Shown: positions 31,215 through 39,956, counted from the stretch's first letter. The stretch: DNA of 41,135 nt from CAZVEE01 sp964625525 (GCA_964625525.1 CAZVEE010000027.1:1-41135), one strand, 5' to 3'. The notes: generated from the letters alone by a model not told the origin. Program-made: numbers and translations.

Positions 31215-31997
31215 TCAGTCGCCCGGAGCGGCCGCCGACCCCGCCAGGATCCCGCCATCAAGCGTCACTTCCGTCCCGGTCATGTAGCCCGCCTCGTCGG
31301 AAGCCAGCAGCACCGTCACCCCGGCCACTTCGTCCGGCGTCCCGAAGCGACGCAACGGAATATCGGCGACCATGGCCGCCATGCGCTTGTCCCGGTCCGG
31401 CCCGTCACCCAGCATGGGTTCCCACAACGGCGTCATCACCGCGGCCGGATGGATGGAGTTACAGCGGATGTTGAGCCCCAGTTGCGCGCAATAGAGCGCC
31501 ACCGTTTTGGTGTGATTGCGGATCGCGGCCTTGGAGGAGGCATAGGCCGCCGCGCCTGGAATCCCGACCATGCCAGAGCGCGAGGACATATTGATGATAG
31601 AACCGCCGCCCCGCCGGCGCATGGCGCGGATGGCATAGCGGCAGCCCAGGAATGTCCCGTCCAAGTTAACCCGATGCACCAGGTGCCACTCGTCGAGGCT
31701 CACATGTTCCGGATCATGAGCACTCGTTGTGTCTTCCAGTCCTGTAATCCCGGCATTGTTCACCACCACATCGACCTCGGGCACCGCCTGCGCGATCCGC
31801 TCCCAGTCCGCCTCGCTCGACACGTCCAACCGCTCGAACCGGGACCCGGTCTGGGTGGCCAGCGCGCCGCCCGCGTCGTCATCGATGTCTGTTACAATCA
31901 CTGTGCCGCCTTCTTTCACGAAGGCCTGCACAATTGCCTCGCCGATGCCACGGGCAGCACCAGTAACAAGGCACAGTTTTCCAGCCAGTCGGGTCAT
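31215..31997 (-). CDS. Short-chain dehydrogenase/reductase (SDR family)
   Basis: A 260-aa classical SDR of the FabG-like/steroid-dehydrogenase-like type. The cofactor motif is TGAARGIG (12-19) and NNAG is at 80-83. The catalytic residues are S138/S139, Y152 and K156 (NMSSRSG and YASSK). D37 after beta-2 (VTDIDDDAG) favours NAD(H) over NADP(H). PLRRFGTPDEVAGVTVLLASDEAGYMTG near the C-terminus is characteristic. The closest general resemblance is to cyclopentanol- or 2,5-diketo-type dehydrogenases, but the substrate cannot be assigned. It is divergent from the MAPEG gene. Repeat copy 3 lies just downstream. Confidence 0.9.
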   Translation of the reverse strand: MTRLAGKLCLVTGAARGIGEAIVQAFVKEGGTVIVTDIDDDAGGALATQTGSRFERLDVSSEADWERIAQAVPEVDVVVNNAGITGLEDTTSAHDPEHVSLDEWHLVHRVNLDGTFLGCRYAIRAMRRRGGGSIINMSSRSGMVGIPGAAAYASSKAAIRNHTKTVALYCAQLGLNIRCNSIHPAAVMTPLWEPMLGDGPDRDKRMAAMVADIPLRRFGTPDEVAGVTVLLASDEAGYMTGTEVTLDGGILAGSAAAPGD

Positions 31998-32155
31998 GAG
32001 TATGAAATCCTGATTATGCGCGAAGAATGCCGTGACCGGTCAGTCCTCCGGGCGGCATCCTGTATGAGGGGTGTGGGGTGCTCAGTTTCAAGCGCCGCCA
32101 TCGGCTCTTTAATCCGCCCCCCTGAAGAAATCCGACGGTTAGAGGAAGTTGACGC

Positions 32156-32569
32156 GTGACACCAGAACTCTGGGCCCTGTTTGGCTACGGCCTGATCCTA
32201 TTTCTCTCCATCATGATCCAAGCGGTGCATCTAGATCTGACGGCTGGCTTGGGCTTCACCGCCTCCAACCGGGATACATCCGTGGACGCCGCACGCAGCA
32301 TCGTGGCCGGGCGGCTGGAGCGAACGGTCCGCAATCAAGTGGAGGGGCTTGCCCTCTTCGCTCCGTTCGTGATCGTCGCCACGGCCACCGACATTTCCAA
32401 TGAGTGGACACAAGGCGCCGCGCTCGCAACGATCATCGCGCGCGCGCTTTATCTGCCGGCTTATGCCTTCGGCACAGGTTGGGTGCGCAGTGTGGTGTGG
32501 ATGGGCGCTTTTCTCGCCATTCCGGCTTTCGCCTACGGCATTTTGCTCGAAACCGGCCTGCCCTTCTAA
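32156..32569 (+). CDS. MAPEG family membrane protein
   Basis: A 137-aa integral membrane protein with four hydrophobic segments (about 7-25, 63-83, 87-105 and 112-132). The signature is R..(A)..N.VE....FAP between segments 1 and 2, seen here as RLERTVRNQVEGLALFAPFV, followed by ARALYLPAYAFG. Eukaryotic MAPEG members use glutathione; bacterial ones are mostly uncharacterised. The start is GTG at 32156, with GAGGAAG eight bases upstream. Confidence 0.85.
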   Translation: MTPELWALFGYGLILFLSIMIQAVHLDLTAGLGFTASNRDTSVDAARSIVAGRLERTVRNQVEGLALFAPFVIVATATDISNEWTQGAALATIIARALYLPAYAFGTGWVRSVVWMGAFLAIPAFAYGILLETGLPF

Positions 32570-32640
32570 GGCAGAGTGTCTTTTTCGAGATTTTATCACG
32601 GGCCGTGTCAAAATCGGGGGACCTCATTCGACGGTTTTAG

Positions 32641-32658
32641 GAACGCGTATCAGCGTTC
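32641..32658. promoter_or_regulatory. Operator-like inverted repeat before the YCII gene
   Basis: GAACGC and GCGTTC form perfect arms around GTATCA, 29 bp upstream of the YCII start. The AACGC/GCGTT half-sites also occur in the palindrome at 33678-33699, there with an 8-bp rather than 6-bp spacer. Confidence 0.4.
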
Positions 32659-32686
32659 GAATCGTCTGATGAGAAGGAGACCCCCG

Positions 32687-33040
32687 ATGAAGACCTTTGC
32701 CCTGCTGCTGCCTCACGCGCCTGACCGCTATAGCGACCTTGATGATGCGGCCATGGCCGACATCATCAAGGACTATGTGGCCTGGGTGGAACAGCTCACC
32801 CGCGACGGCGTCTATGCCGGCGGCCACAAACTCACCGACGCGCCGGGCAAGACCCTGGTCAAAGGCGCCGATGGCATCGCCGTCCATGACAGTCCGTCTC
32901 CGGAGCTCGCCGAGATTCTGGGTGGCATCATGCTGATCAAGGCCACGGATTTCGACGAGGCGGTGCGCATTGCCCGGACCAATCCGCATATGGTCCACAA
33001 TCAGCGCATTGAGATCCGCGAAGTCCATGACATGGACTGA
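32687..33040 (+). CDS. YCII-related (DGPF) domain protein
   Basis: A 117-aa single YCII domain, a ferredoxin-like fold found beside or fused to ECF sigma factors. The catalytic-type His/Asp residues of the family are in LLLPHAPDRYSDL and DAPGKTLVKGADGIAVHDSP, and the C-terminal IEIREVHDMD strand is typical. AAGGAGA precedes the ATG. Its stop is 3 bp from the start of a sigma-factor gene, the classical YCII-sigma pairing. That partner is truncated here. Confidence 0.88.
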   Translation: MKTFALLLPHAPDRYSDLDDAAMADIIKDYVAWVEQLTRDGVYAGGHKLTDAPGKTLVKGADGIAVHDSPSPELAEILGGIMLIKATDFDEAVRIARTNPHMVHNQRIEIREVHDMD

Positions 33041-33043
33041 GCC

Positions 33044-33388
33044 ATGATCGCCCCCACGGATATGCGCACCACGCTGGATCGCATCGTCCGGCGGGAGCGG
33101 GGCCGGATCCTTGCCGGCCTCGTTGCCCGCTTGGGCGCGGCCCGCCTCGACCTGGCCGAGGACGTGGCCCAGGACGCGGTGCTCGAAGCCCTCACGGCTT
33201 GGTCTTACAAGGGGTTGCCTGAGAACCCGGCGGCCTGGCTTGCCCGTGTTGCCCGCAACAAGGCGGTGGACCGCCTGCGCCGTGCCGGATTTGAGACTTC
33301 GGCGGATGGTTTTATCCGCGACGGATGCCTGATTGCTTCGATCAAGAACGACGAATGGCGGGTGAAATCCCACCGGTGCGGCCACTGA
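33044..33388 (+). pseudogene. Truncated ECF RNA polymerase sigma factor (region 2 only)
   Basis: Residues 1-80 match sigma region 2 of the YCII-associated ECF group: LDRIVRRERGRILAGLVARL, LAEDVAQDAVLEALTAW, NPAAWLARVARNKAVDRLRR. Such proteins are normally about 400 aa with region 4 and a long C-terminal extension. Here the homology stops at about 33285 and the frame runs on for 35 unrelated codons to a stop at 33388. No region 4 appears downstream in any frame. The product could bind core polymerase but should not recognise -35 promoters. I therefore call it a remnant, though the frame itself is open. Confidence 0.7.
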
Positions 33389-33677
33389 TCCTGCGAAACC
33401 ATCCGTCCATCGATTTTCTGTCTTTCGACGGAAAATGCCACGGTGTCCCGAATTGACGCCGCAAGATGCTTGCGCTCAGACTGCCCCTCACGACAGAAGA
33501 TCCGACGACGAACCGACCTGAGCCATTGGCTCAATAGGGCGCTGCCGGAATATCCCTCTTGCTGTCACCATGTGCCGGATACAAGGGCTCGCCGTTCATA
33601 GCGGCGCGGCTCAACGACCGAACCGTGCCGGATCGCAACCCGGACAGTCACGGAAGAGTCGGCCCGGCGCCTAGGGG
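33389..33677. other. Non-coding stretch between the sigma remnant and the receptor gene
   Basis: I see no gene in these 289 bp. Short frames on both strands have no ribosome site and no family resemblance. The stretch may include foreign sequence joined at the break in the sigma gene near 33285. Confidence 0.5.
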
Positions 33678-33699
33678 AAAACGCCGTATACAGCGTTTT
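33678..33699. promoter_or_regulatory. Operator-like palindrome before the TonB-dependent receptor
   Basis: AAAACGC and GCGTTTT flank GTATAC, giving a near-perfect 22-bp palindrome with only the two bases beside the centre unpaired. It ends 27 bp before the receptor ATG. The size and symmetry are those of a dimeric repressor site. No regulator gene is adjacent. Confidence 0.5.
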
Positions 33700-33726
33700 G
33701 CGGCACTCGATTGTGGGGCACGACAC

Positions 33727-36693
33727 ATGACACAGAGCAGACCAATCTCATCCGGCTTCCGGCCCAGGCTCGGCCTGCGGCAGGTGCTTCTGGCCACGGC
33801 CTCCGTGGCTCTCTTTTCCACGCCCGGCCCCCTGGCCCATGCGCAGGAAACAAGCAGTGACGACGGCGATCTCATCCTCGTCACCGGCTCGCGCATTCCG
33901 CGTCAGGACATTGTGGCCAACAGCCCGATCACGATTGTGGGCCAGGAAGAGTTCGAGTTTTCCGGCAATCCCACCGTGGAGCGGGTACTGAACCAGCTAC
34001 CCCAAGTGGTGCCGGGTGCTTCGAGCCAGTCCAACAATCCCGGCGCGGGCTTTGCGACCATTGACCTGCGGGGCTTGGGCAATCAGCGCACACTGGCGCT
34101 CGTCAACGGCCGGCGCTGGATTCCGGCTGATAACAGCTCCGGTTTTGGTGGTGTGGACCTGAACACCATTCCGTCGGGCCTGATCGAGCGGGTGGAAGTG
34201 GTCACTGGCGGGGCCTCGGCCGTGTACGGATCCGATGCCATCGCCGGGGTGGTGAACTTCATCACCAAGGACGACTTCGAAGGCGTGCAGGCCGATGCTC
34301 AATTCGACCTGCTTGATGAAGGTGACGGCGAGACCTACAACTTCTCCATCCTGGCGGGCACGAATTTCGATCAGGGCCGGGGGAATGTCACGTTCTACAC
34401 AGAATACTACACCCAGACCCAGGTGCTGGCTGCGGAGCGGGACTTCACCTTCTTTGACTGTGACGACGGGGCCGGAGACCTTGCCGGACGCGGTGATTTC
34501 ACGTGCGGACCGCCCGGCGGTGACGGCCGTGATGCGCTGCGCCGCGGTGGGTCCAGCCGGATCCCCGAAGGGCGCATCTCCGGCGGCGGGTTTACCTTGC
34601 CCGACGGCACCACCACCGGATCCATCCTGTTCCTGCCAGACGGCAATGCCCGCGCCCGCAGCGGCGTCACAGACGTGTTCAACTTCGCACCGTTCACGAA
34701 TATTCAGGTGCCGCTCGATCGCATCAGTATCGCCAGCACGTTCAACTACGATGTGACGGAAACCGTGGAAGTCTACGGCGAAGCCACGTTCGTCAACACC
34801 ACCTCCCAGGGCCGTCTGGCGCCGACACCACTCGCCGAGGCAGTGGACATCTCGGTGGACATCAATCCGTTCCTGACGGAAGAAGCCAAGGATATCATCC
34901 GCTCCAGCGCCAATTACGACCCGGCCACCGGCGTTTATTCCGGCTCCCTCTTCCGGCGTATGCTGGAATCTGGTGCTCGCGAACAGGACTTCAAAACCAA
35001 CGCCTTCCGCTTTGTCGGCGGCGCGCGGGGTGAGTTCGGAGACTTCTTCGGTGGCTGGATCAGCGACTGGACCTGGGACGTCTATTACATGTTCGGCCGC
35101 ACCGAACTGACAGACGTTCAAAACGGGAATATTCAGCTCTCCCGGGCTCAGCAAGGCCTGCTCCTGGAACAGGCGCCGGACGGCTCCATCGTCTGTCAGA
35201 ACCAGTCCAATGGCTGTGTGCCGTTGAACTTCTTCGGAGAAGGCAACTTCACCCAGGACATGGTGGACTTCGCCACCATCCAGAGCCTCGCCGTGGGCAC
35301 GACCCAGACGGAAGTGGTCGCGGGCACTTTGGCGGGGGACATGTTCGAACTCCCCTCCGGCCCGGTGCAGGTGGCCGGCGGCTTTGAGTATCGCGAGGAA
35401 TCAGCCGACTTCACCCCCGATCCCGTGGCCGCGTCCGGCGACATCGACGGCTTTAACGCCGCTGGCAATCCGCTTGATGGCAGTTTCAACGTGTGGGAAC
35501 TGTTCATGGAAACGCGTATTCCGGTGGTCACTGACCTGCCGTTCGCCCAATTGGTGGCTATTGATGGTGGTGTGCGCTACTCGGACTACTCCACCGTGGG
35601 ACGTGTTGTGACCTTCAAAGGCGGCGGTGAATGGGAAGTGGACGACCAGTTGCGCGTGCGCGGCCTGTTCCAGCGAGCCATCCGGGCTCCGAACATCATC
35701 GAGTTGTTCGGCCCACAGATCAATGGCTTCCCCCAAGTGGATGACTTCTGCGACTCCGCCCAAAATCCGGTGAGCAGCGGCCTGGCCGACCTGTGTATCG
35801 CCACCGGCGTTCCGGCGGATAACTACAGCCCCGAAGCTCTGGCCATCAATCCGGAGGGCACGTTCACCCAGGAAGACAGCCAGATCGAAGCCATCCTTGG
35901 CGGTAATCCGGACCTGGAGGAAGAGACCTCCAACACCTGGACCGTCGGCTTTGTGCTCCAGCCCAACGTCCTCGAGAACTTCTCGCTGACGGTGGACTGG
36001 TACAATATCCGGCTGGAGAACGCGATCGCCCAATCGGGCGGCAGCACCCAGGGCGTGTTCGACTTGTGCGCCGTGTCCAACAGCGCCAATTCGTTCTTCT
36101 GTAGCTCGATCCCGCGACGCGGCGACGGCAATGCGGAAGGCGTGCTGAGCCTCAATGAGAACGTCTCGTCCTTTGAGACGAACGGTCTCGACGTCTCTGT
36201 GAACTACGCGTTCGACCTGGACGGTGTGGGCCTGGACAATGCGGGCAACATCTCGCTCTTTGGCACGTTCGGCTATGTGAACGAGTGGATCCTGACGCCA
36301 ACGGAGTTCAGCGATCCGGTGGAATGCGCGGGCCGGTTCGGCGGCAATTGCGGCCAGACCTTCGCAGGGTATCCAACCCCGGACATGCGCTCCTTTGTCC
36401 GGGCCACCTGGTCACGCGGGCCGGTGCAATTGTCGGCACGCTGGCGTTGGACGGGCGGCCTTGAAGACGTGAACCAGGACGCGGCCATCCCGGACGTGGA
36501 CGGGCGGCACTATCTGGACCTCACGGCCATCTGGCAGCCCTACGACAATCTGTCGTTCCGTCTGGGTGCGGAAAACGTGCTCAGCACCGAGCCCCCGCGG
36601 GTGGGCAACAGCCAGACCGACTCCAACACGCTCGTGCCCTTGTTCGATGTCTTGGGTGCGCGCATCTTCCTCGGCGCCTCGGTGGAACTCTAA
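33727..36693 (+). CDS. TonB-dependent receptor
   Basis: A 988-aa outer membrane active transporter powered by TonB. A signal peptide (LLATASVALF..., cut after AHAQ near residue 41) is followed by a TonB box-like ILVTGSRIPR. The plug domain (about 50-170) contains LNQLPQV, FATIDLRGLGNQRTLALVNG and VEVVTGGASAVYGSDAIAGV. The rest is a large barrel, with strands such as WTWDVYYMFGRTEL and AVDGGVRYSDY-like segments. Alternating extracellular Cys pairs (FDCDD..FTCG; CQNQSNGC; CDSA..LCIA) suggest disulfide-tied loops. The family matches receptors used for oligosaccharides or other bulky nutrients rather than siderophores, by its RIPR box and absence of iron genes. Substrate unknown. Confidence 0.92.
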   Translation: MTQSRPISSGFRPRLGLRQVLLATASVALFSTPGPLAHAQETSSDDGDLILVTGSRIPRQDIVANSPITIVGQEEFEFSGNPTVERVLNQLPQVVPGASSQSNNPGAGFATIDLRGLGNQRTLALVNGRRWIPADNSSGFGGVDLNTIPSGLIERVEVVTGGASAVYGSDAIAGVVNFITKDDFEGVQADAQFDLLDEGDGETYNFSILAGTNFDQGRGNVTFYTEYYTQTQVLAAERDFTFFDCDDGAGDLAGRGDFTCGPPGGDGRDALRRGGSSRIPEGRISGGGFTLPDGTTTGSILFLPDGNARARSGVTDVFNFAPFTNIQVPLDRISIASTFNYDVTETVEVYGEATFVNTTSQGRLAPTPLAEAVDISVDINPFLTEEAKDIIRSSANYDPATGVYSGSLFRRMLESGAREQDFKTNAFRFVGGARGEFGDFFGGWISDWTWDVYYMFGRTELTDVQNGNIQLSRAQQGLLLEQAPDGSIVCQNQSNGCVPLNFFGEGNFTQDMVDFATIQSLAVGTTQTEVVAGTLAGDMFELPSGPVQVAGGFEYREESADFTPDPVAASGDIDGFNAAGNPLDGSFNVWELFMETRIPVVTDLPFAQLVAIDGGVRYSDYSTVGRVVTFKGGGEWEVDDQLRVRGLFQRAIRAPNIIELFGPQINGFPQVDDFCDSAQNPVSSGLADLCIATGVPADNYSPEALAINPEGTFTQEDSQIEAILGGNPDLEEETSNTWTVGFVLQPNVLENFSLTVDWYNIRLENAIAQSGGSTQGVFDLCAVSNSANSFFCSSIPRRGDGNAEGVLSLNENVSSFETNGLDVSVNYAFDLDGVGLDNAGNISLFGTFGYVNEWILTPTEFSDPVECAGRFGGNCGQTFAGYPTPDMRSFVRATWSRGPVQLSARWRWTGGLEDVNQDAAIPDVDGRHYLDLTAIWQPYDNLSFRLGAENVLSTEPPRVGNSQTDSNTLVPLFDVLGARIFLGASVEL

Positions 36694-36721
36694 CCCCCAA
36701 ACGCCACTGATGACGCCACTG

Positions 36722-36755
36722 GCGGCGGGCCCTCCCCAAGGCCCGCCGCTTCTTT
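36722..36755 (+). terminator. Rho-independent terminator of the TonB-dependent receptor
   Basis: A 10-bp GC stem (GCGGCGGGCC with GGCCCGCCGC) around an 8-nt loop is followed by TTCTTT, 28 bp past the receptor stop. Confidence 0.8.
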
Positions 36756-36876
36756 GTGCTGCTTGCCCTCTCGCCAATTGCCACAAACGATCTCGCCAAA
36801 GAACCGTTGAAACGGGTAAGCTGCCGCCCGGCGTGCGGGAACTGCCCCAACCCAACCATCTAAGGAAGACGTGCAA

Positions 36877-37284
36877 ATGGCTTACAAAATCACCGAAATC
36901 GAAGGCATCGGCCCCGTTTACTCCGAAAAGCTGACCGCGGCCGGCATTTCCACCACGGAAGAATTGCTGGAGGCATGCGCAAGCCCGGCGGGCCGCTCGG
37001 ACATGGCCGACAAGACCGGCATTGAAGGCAAGCGCATCCTGCGGTGGGCCAACATGGCTGACCTCATGCGAATCAATGGTGTGGGCGAAGAGTATTCCGA
37101 TCTGCTGGAAGCAGCCGGCGTGGACACGGTGAAAGAACTGCGCACGCGCAATGCGGAAAATCTCCATGCCAAAATGGCCGAAGTGAACGAGGCCAAAAAT
37201 CTGGTGCGGGCCGTCCCGTCTTTGTCCGCCGTGGAGAAGTGGGTCGCTGAAGCCGGTGACCTGGAGCCCAAGCTTACCTATTGA
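36877..37284 (+). CDS. DUF4332 domain protein (helix-hairpin-helix pair)
   Basis: A 135-aa protein with two helix-hairpin-helix-like units, EIEGIGPVYSEKLTAAGI (7-24) and RINGVGEEYSDLLEAAGV (65-82), the pattern of DUF4332. Such motifs usually contact DNA or RNA backbone non-specifically; the family's role is unknown. TAAGGAAG precedes the ATG at 36877. A GTG two codons upstream is a less likely start. The YidB-like gene starts 31 bp downstream, so the two form an operon. Confidence 0.85.
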   Translation: MAYKITEIEGIGPVYSEKLTAAGISTTEELLEACASPAGRSDMADKTGIEGKRILRWANMADLMRINGVGEEYSDLLEAAGVDTVKELRTRNAENLHAKMAEVNEAKNLVRAVPSLSAVEKWVAEAGDLEPKLTY

Positions 37285-37315
37285 ACCAACCCTGAATGGA
37301 GAGGGGACAGCCATC

Positions 37316-37747
37316 ATGGATATTCAAAGCATGCTGCGCAGTGCGGCGGAGAGCTTCAGTGCGAATGCCGGTCCGTCCGCATCCGGATTGGATTTGAGTT
37401 CGGTCATTCAGGCCTTGACCGGCTTACTGGATGGTGCGGACGGCGAGATCGACCTGGCGAGCATTGTGTCGCGCATGGATGCCCAGGGCCTGATGTCCAT
37501 GGCCGCATCCTGGCTTGGGAACGGGCAGAATGCCGGTATCGACCCGCAACAAATCCTGGCCCTGTTCGGCAGCGATAAGATCGCGGGCTTTGCCCAAAGC
37601 CTGGGCCTGCCCGAGACCGATGCCGTATCCGGCCTCCAGGCCGCCCTGCCCGATCTCATCGACAAGGCGAGCCAGGACGGTGCCTTGACCACACAGAATA
37701 TCGGCGCTCAGCTGCTGAGCAGTGGCCTGAAAGGTCTCTTCGGCTAA
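37316..37747 (+). CDS. YidB-like protein (DUF937)
   Basis: A 143-aa Ala/Gly/Leu-rich alpha-helical protein of the YidB/DUF937 group. Characteristic parts are the LSSVIQALTGLL segment, SMAASWLGNGQNAGIDPQQILALFGSDKIAGFAQSLGL (residues about 60-97) and a C-terminal ALPDLIDKASQDGAL. The function is unknown. GAGAGGGGAC lies about ten bases before the ATG at 37316. It is the second gene of a pair with DUF4332. Confidence 0.8.
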   Translation: MDIQSMLRSAAESFSANAGPSASGLDLSSVIQALTGLLDGADGEIDLASIVSRMDAQGLMSMAASWLGNGQNAGIDPQQILALFGSDKIAGFAQSLGLPETDAVSGLQAALPDLIDKASQDGALTTQNIGAQLLSSGLKGLFG

Positions 37748-37759
37748 AAGACCTCCAGC

Positions 37760-37786
37760 GCGGGGCGCGCCCTAAAAGCGCCCCGC
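37760..37786 (+). terminator. GC-rich hairpin after the YidB-like gene (weak terminator)
   Basis: GCGGGGCGC pairs with GCGCCCCGC across a 9-nt loop, 12 bp past the stop. No T-run follows, so termination is uncertain. Confidence 0.4.
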
Positions 37787-37880
37787 CTACAGACCGTCCG
37801 CCGGGGTTCTTCCGTTTACGGTCTTCTGCCGGCTCGCCGGAGCGGCCGGTCAGACGTGGCCCGTGACAGCCAGCCCCTGC

Positions 37881-37918
37881 CCTGGCTAAACTTGTCAAAA
37901 TCGACAAATCTAGCCAGG
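37881..37918. promoter_or_regulatory. 38-bp hyphenated palindrome over the leader of the alkylsulfatase gene
   Basis: CCTGGCTA pairs with TAGCCAGG and TTGTC with GACAA, separated by 3-bp imperfect links and a 6-bp centre. It ends 10 bp before the ATG, and its right arm includes the AGG of the AGGAAG ribosome site. It could be a repressor operator or an RNA hairpin hiding the ribosome site. Confidence 0.5.
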
Positions 37919-37928
37919 AAGCGCCAGC

Positions 37929-39851
37929 ATGACCGAGACCAGCACCCCCAAAGCCCCCAAGGACGCAACGGCGTCCACGTCTGCCCATAACAAATCGGTC
38001 GAGACCACCCTTCCCTTCAGCAACACGCAAGACTTCACAGATGCCCAACGCGGCTTCATCGCCAGTTTGCCAGAGGTCACCATTCTCAATGCGGACGGCA
38101 GGGTTGTTTGGTCATTGCGCGACTATGCTTTCCTCGCTCAACCCGAAGCGCCGCCCACGGTCAACCCGAGTTTGTGGCGCCAGGCGCGGCTGAACCTCAA
38201 TAATGGGCTCTATCAGGTCACCGATCGCATCTATCAGGTGCGCGGCTTTGATCTGTCGAACATGACCATCCTGGAAGGTCAGCGCGGCGTGATCATCATT
38301 GATCCAATGATCTCCGCGGAAACCGCCCGCGCCGGGCTTGACCTCTACTATGCCCATCGCGGCACGCGTCCCGTAACCGCCGTCATCTATTCCCACAGCC
38401 ATGTGGACCATTATGGCGGCGTGCGCGGCGTGGTGGATGAGGCGGATGTCAACGCCGGGCATATCACCGTCATCGCCCCGGACCGCTTTATGGAGGAAGT
38501 CACCAGCGAGAATGTGCTTGTGGGCTCGCCCATGCTGCGCCGCGCCTTGTTTCAATTCGGCGCCACCCTGCCCAAAGGTCCGCGCGGTCAGGTGGATGCG
38601 GGCCTTGGCAAGACCACCTCCGGCGGCACGGTCACGCTGATTCCGCCCACCCTAACCATCCGCCAACCGATGGAAACGCACATTATCGACGGGATTGAGA
38701 TCGTTTTTCAGCTCACGCCCGATACGGAAGCCAAGGCCGAGATGCATATGTTTTATCCGGGCCTGAGAGCACTGAACCTGGCGGAGAATGCCACTCATAA
38801 TCTGCATAATGTCTATCCCATTCGCGGCGCACAGGTACGCGATGCCAATGCCTGGGCCAAGTATCTTGACGAGGCCCGCGCCACGTTCGCGCCCAAGGCC
38901 GATGTGGTGCTCGCCCAGCATCACTGGCCGGTCTGGGGGCAGGAGCGGATTATGGACTATCTTGCCAAACAGCGGGACACCTACAAGTTCCTGCACGACC
39001 AAACCCTCCGCCTGCTCTGCCACGGTCACAGCGCTGAGGAGATCGCGGAGCGGATCACGATGCCCGCGAGCTTGGAGCAGGAATGGTCCGTGCGCGGCTA
39101 TTACGGCACTGTCCGGCATAATGCCAAAGCGATCTCCCAGCGCTATATCGGCTGGTACAATGCGAATCCGGCGACGCTAAACCCGCACCCGCCAGCCGCG
39201 CGCAGCACGCGCATGCTTGCCTATATGGGCGGCGCCGAGGCCGTCATCACCAGGGCGCGCGCTGATTTCGACGCCGGGGACTACCGCTGGGTCGCCGATG
39301 TCATGAGCCAGGTTGTGTTTGCCGAACCCGAAAACCAGGAAGCTCGCGCGCTCGGCGCCGATGCGCTGGAACAGCTCGGCTATCAGGCGGAATCCGCGAC
39401 CTGGCGCAATGCCTATTTGCTGGGCGCCTTCGAGCTGCGCCACGGTACACCCCAAAGCGGGTTCCGCGCCGGCGTCAGCCCCGATTTGGTGCGTGCCCTG
39501 AGTGTCAGCCTTTTGTTTGACTATCTTGGCGTGCGCCTCAATGGCCCGAAAGCCGAGGGCCTCACGCTCACCGTCAACTGGACCTTCACCGATAGCGGCG
39601 AAACCGCCGCCATGACACTGCAAAACAGTGCCCTGACCGCTCGCCCCAATACCCACCACGGCGCTGCTGATATCACGGTCACCACTGACCGGCGCAGTCT
39701 CGCCGACCTCATCATGGCGCAAACGTCGCTCCCGGACCTCCAGGCCGACGGCCGTATCATCGTGGACGGCGCCAGGGATCGGTTCACCCACTTCCTGACT
39801 CTGATCGATCAGTTTGCCTTGATGTTCCCGGTGATCGAGCCGCGCCCCTGA
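37929..39851 (+). CDS. Alkyl sulfatase (SdsA1/BDS1 type metallo-hydrolase)
   Basis: A 640-aa enzyme of the group that hydrolyses primary alkyl sulfates such as dodecyl sulfate to alcohol and sulfate. The metallo-beta-lactamase domain (about 105-345) holds the zinc motif HSHVDH (156-161), Glu residues in DTEAKAEMHMF and LAENATHNLHN, and AQHHWPVWG (His 331/332), as in SdsA1. The central alpha-helical dimerisation domain (about 345-510) has FEL/VADVMSQVVFAEPENQEAR. The C-terminal SCP2-like domain (about 515-640) is the substrate-binding part. No signal peptide is visible, whereas several relatives are exported, so a cytoplasmic location is likely. AGGAAG precedes the ATG. It sits behind a long palindrome that may mediate control. 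Confidence 0.9.
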   Translation: MTETSTPKAPKDATASTSAHNKSVETTLPFSNTQDFTDAQRGFIASLPEVTILNADGRVVWSLRDYAFLAQPEAPPTVNPSLWRQARLNLNNGLYQVTDRIYQVRGFDLSNMTILEGQRGVIIIDPMISAETARAGLDLYYAHRGTRPVTAVIYSHSHVDHYGGVRGVVDEADVNAGHITVIAPDRFMEEVTSENVLVGSPMLRRALFQFGATLPKGPRGQVDAGLGKTTSGGTVTLIPPTLTIRQPMETHIIDGIEIVFQLTPDTEAKAEMHMFYPGLRALNLAENATHNLHNVYPIRGAQVRDANAWAKYLDEARATFAPKADVVLAQHHWPVWGQERIMDYLAKQRDTYKFLHDQTLRLLCHGHSAEEIAERITMPASLEQEWSVRGYYGTVRHNAKAISQRYIGWYNANPATLNPHPPAARSTRMLAYMGGAEAVITRARADFDAGDYRWVADVMSQVVFAEPENQEARALGADALEQLGYQAESATWRNAYLLGAFELRHGTPQSGFRAGVSPDLVRALSVSLLFDYLGVRLNGPKAEGLTLTVNWTFTDSGETAAMTLQNSALTARPNTHHGAADITVTTDRRSLADLIMAQTSLPDLQADGRIIVDGARDRFTHFLTLIDQFALMFPVIEPRP

Positions 39852-39956
39852 CGAAGGACGCGGCCATCCCGCCAGTGCGATGATTGCCTGCTTGCCGCAG
39901 ACAAACGATCTCAATTAATGTATGGCATTAAATGCGCTGGCAGGAGGTCAGTCCAA

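Noticed and set aside
33205..33534. Minus-strand open frame near the sigma remnant
   Set aside because: It has no ribosome site and no family pattern; it overlaps the sigma remnant and seems to be chance.
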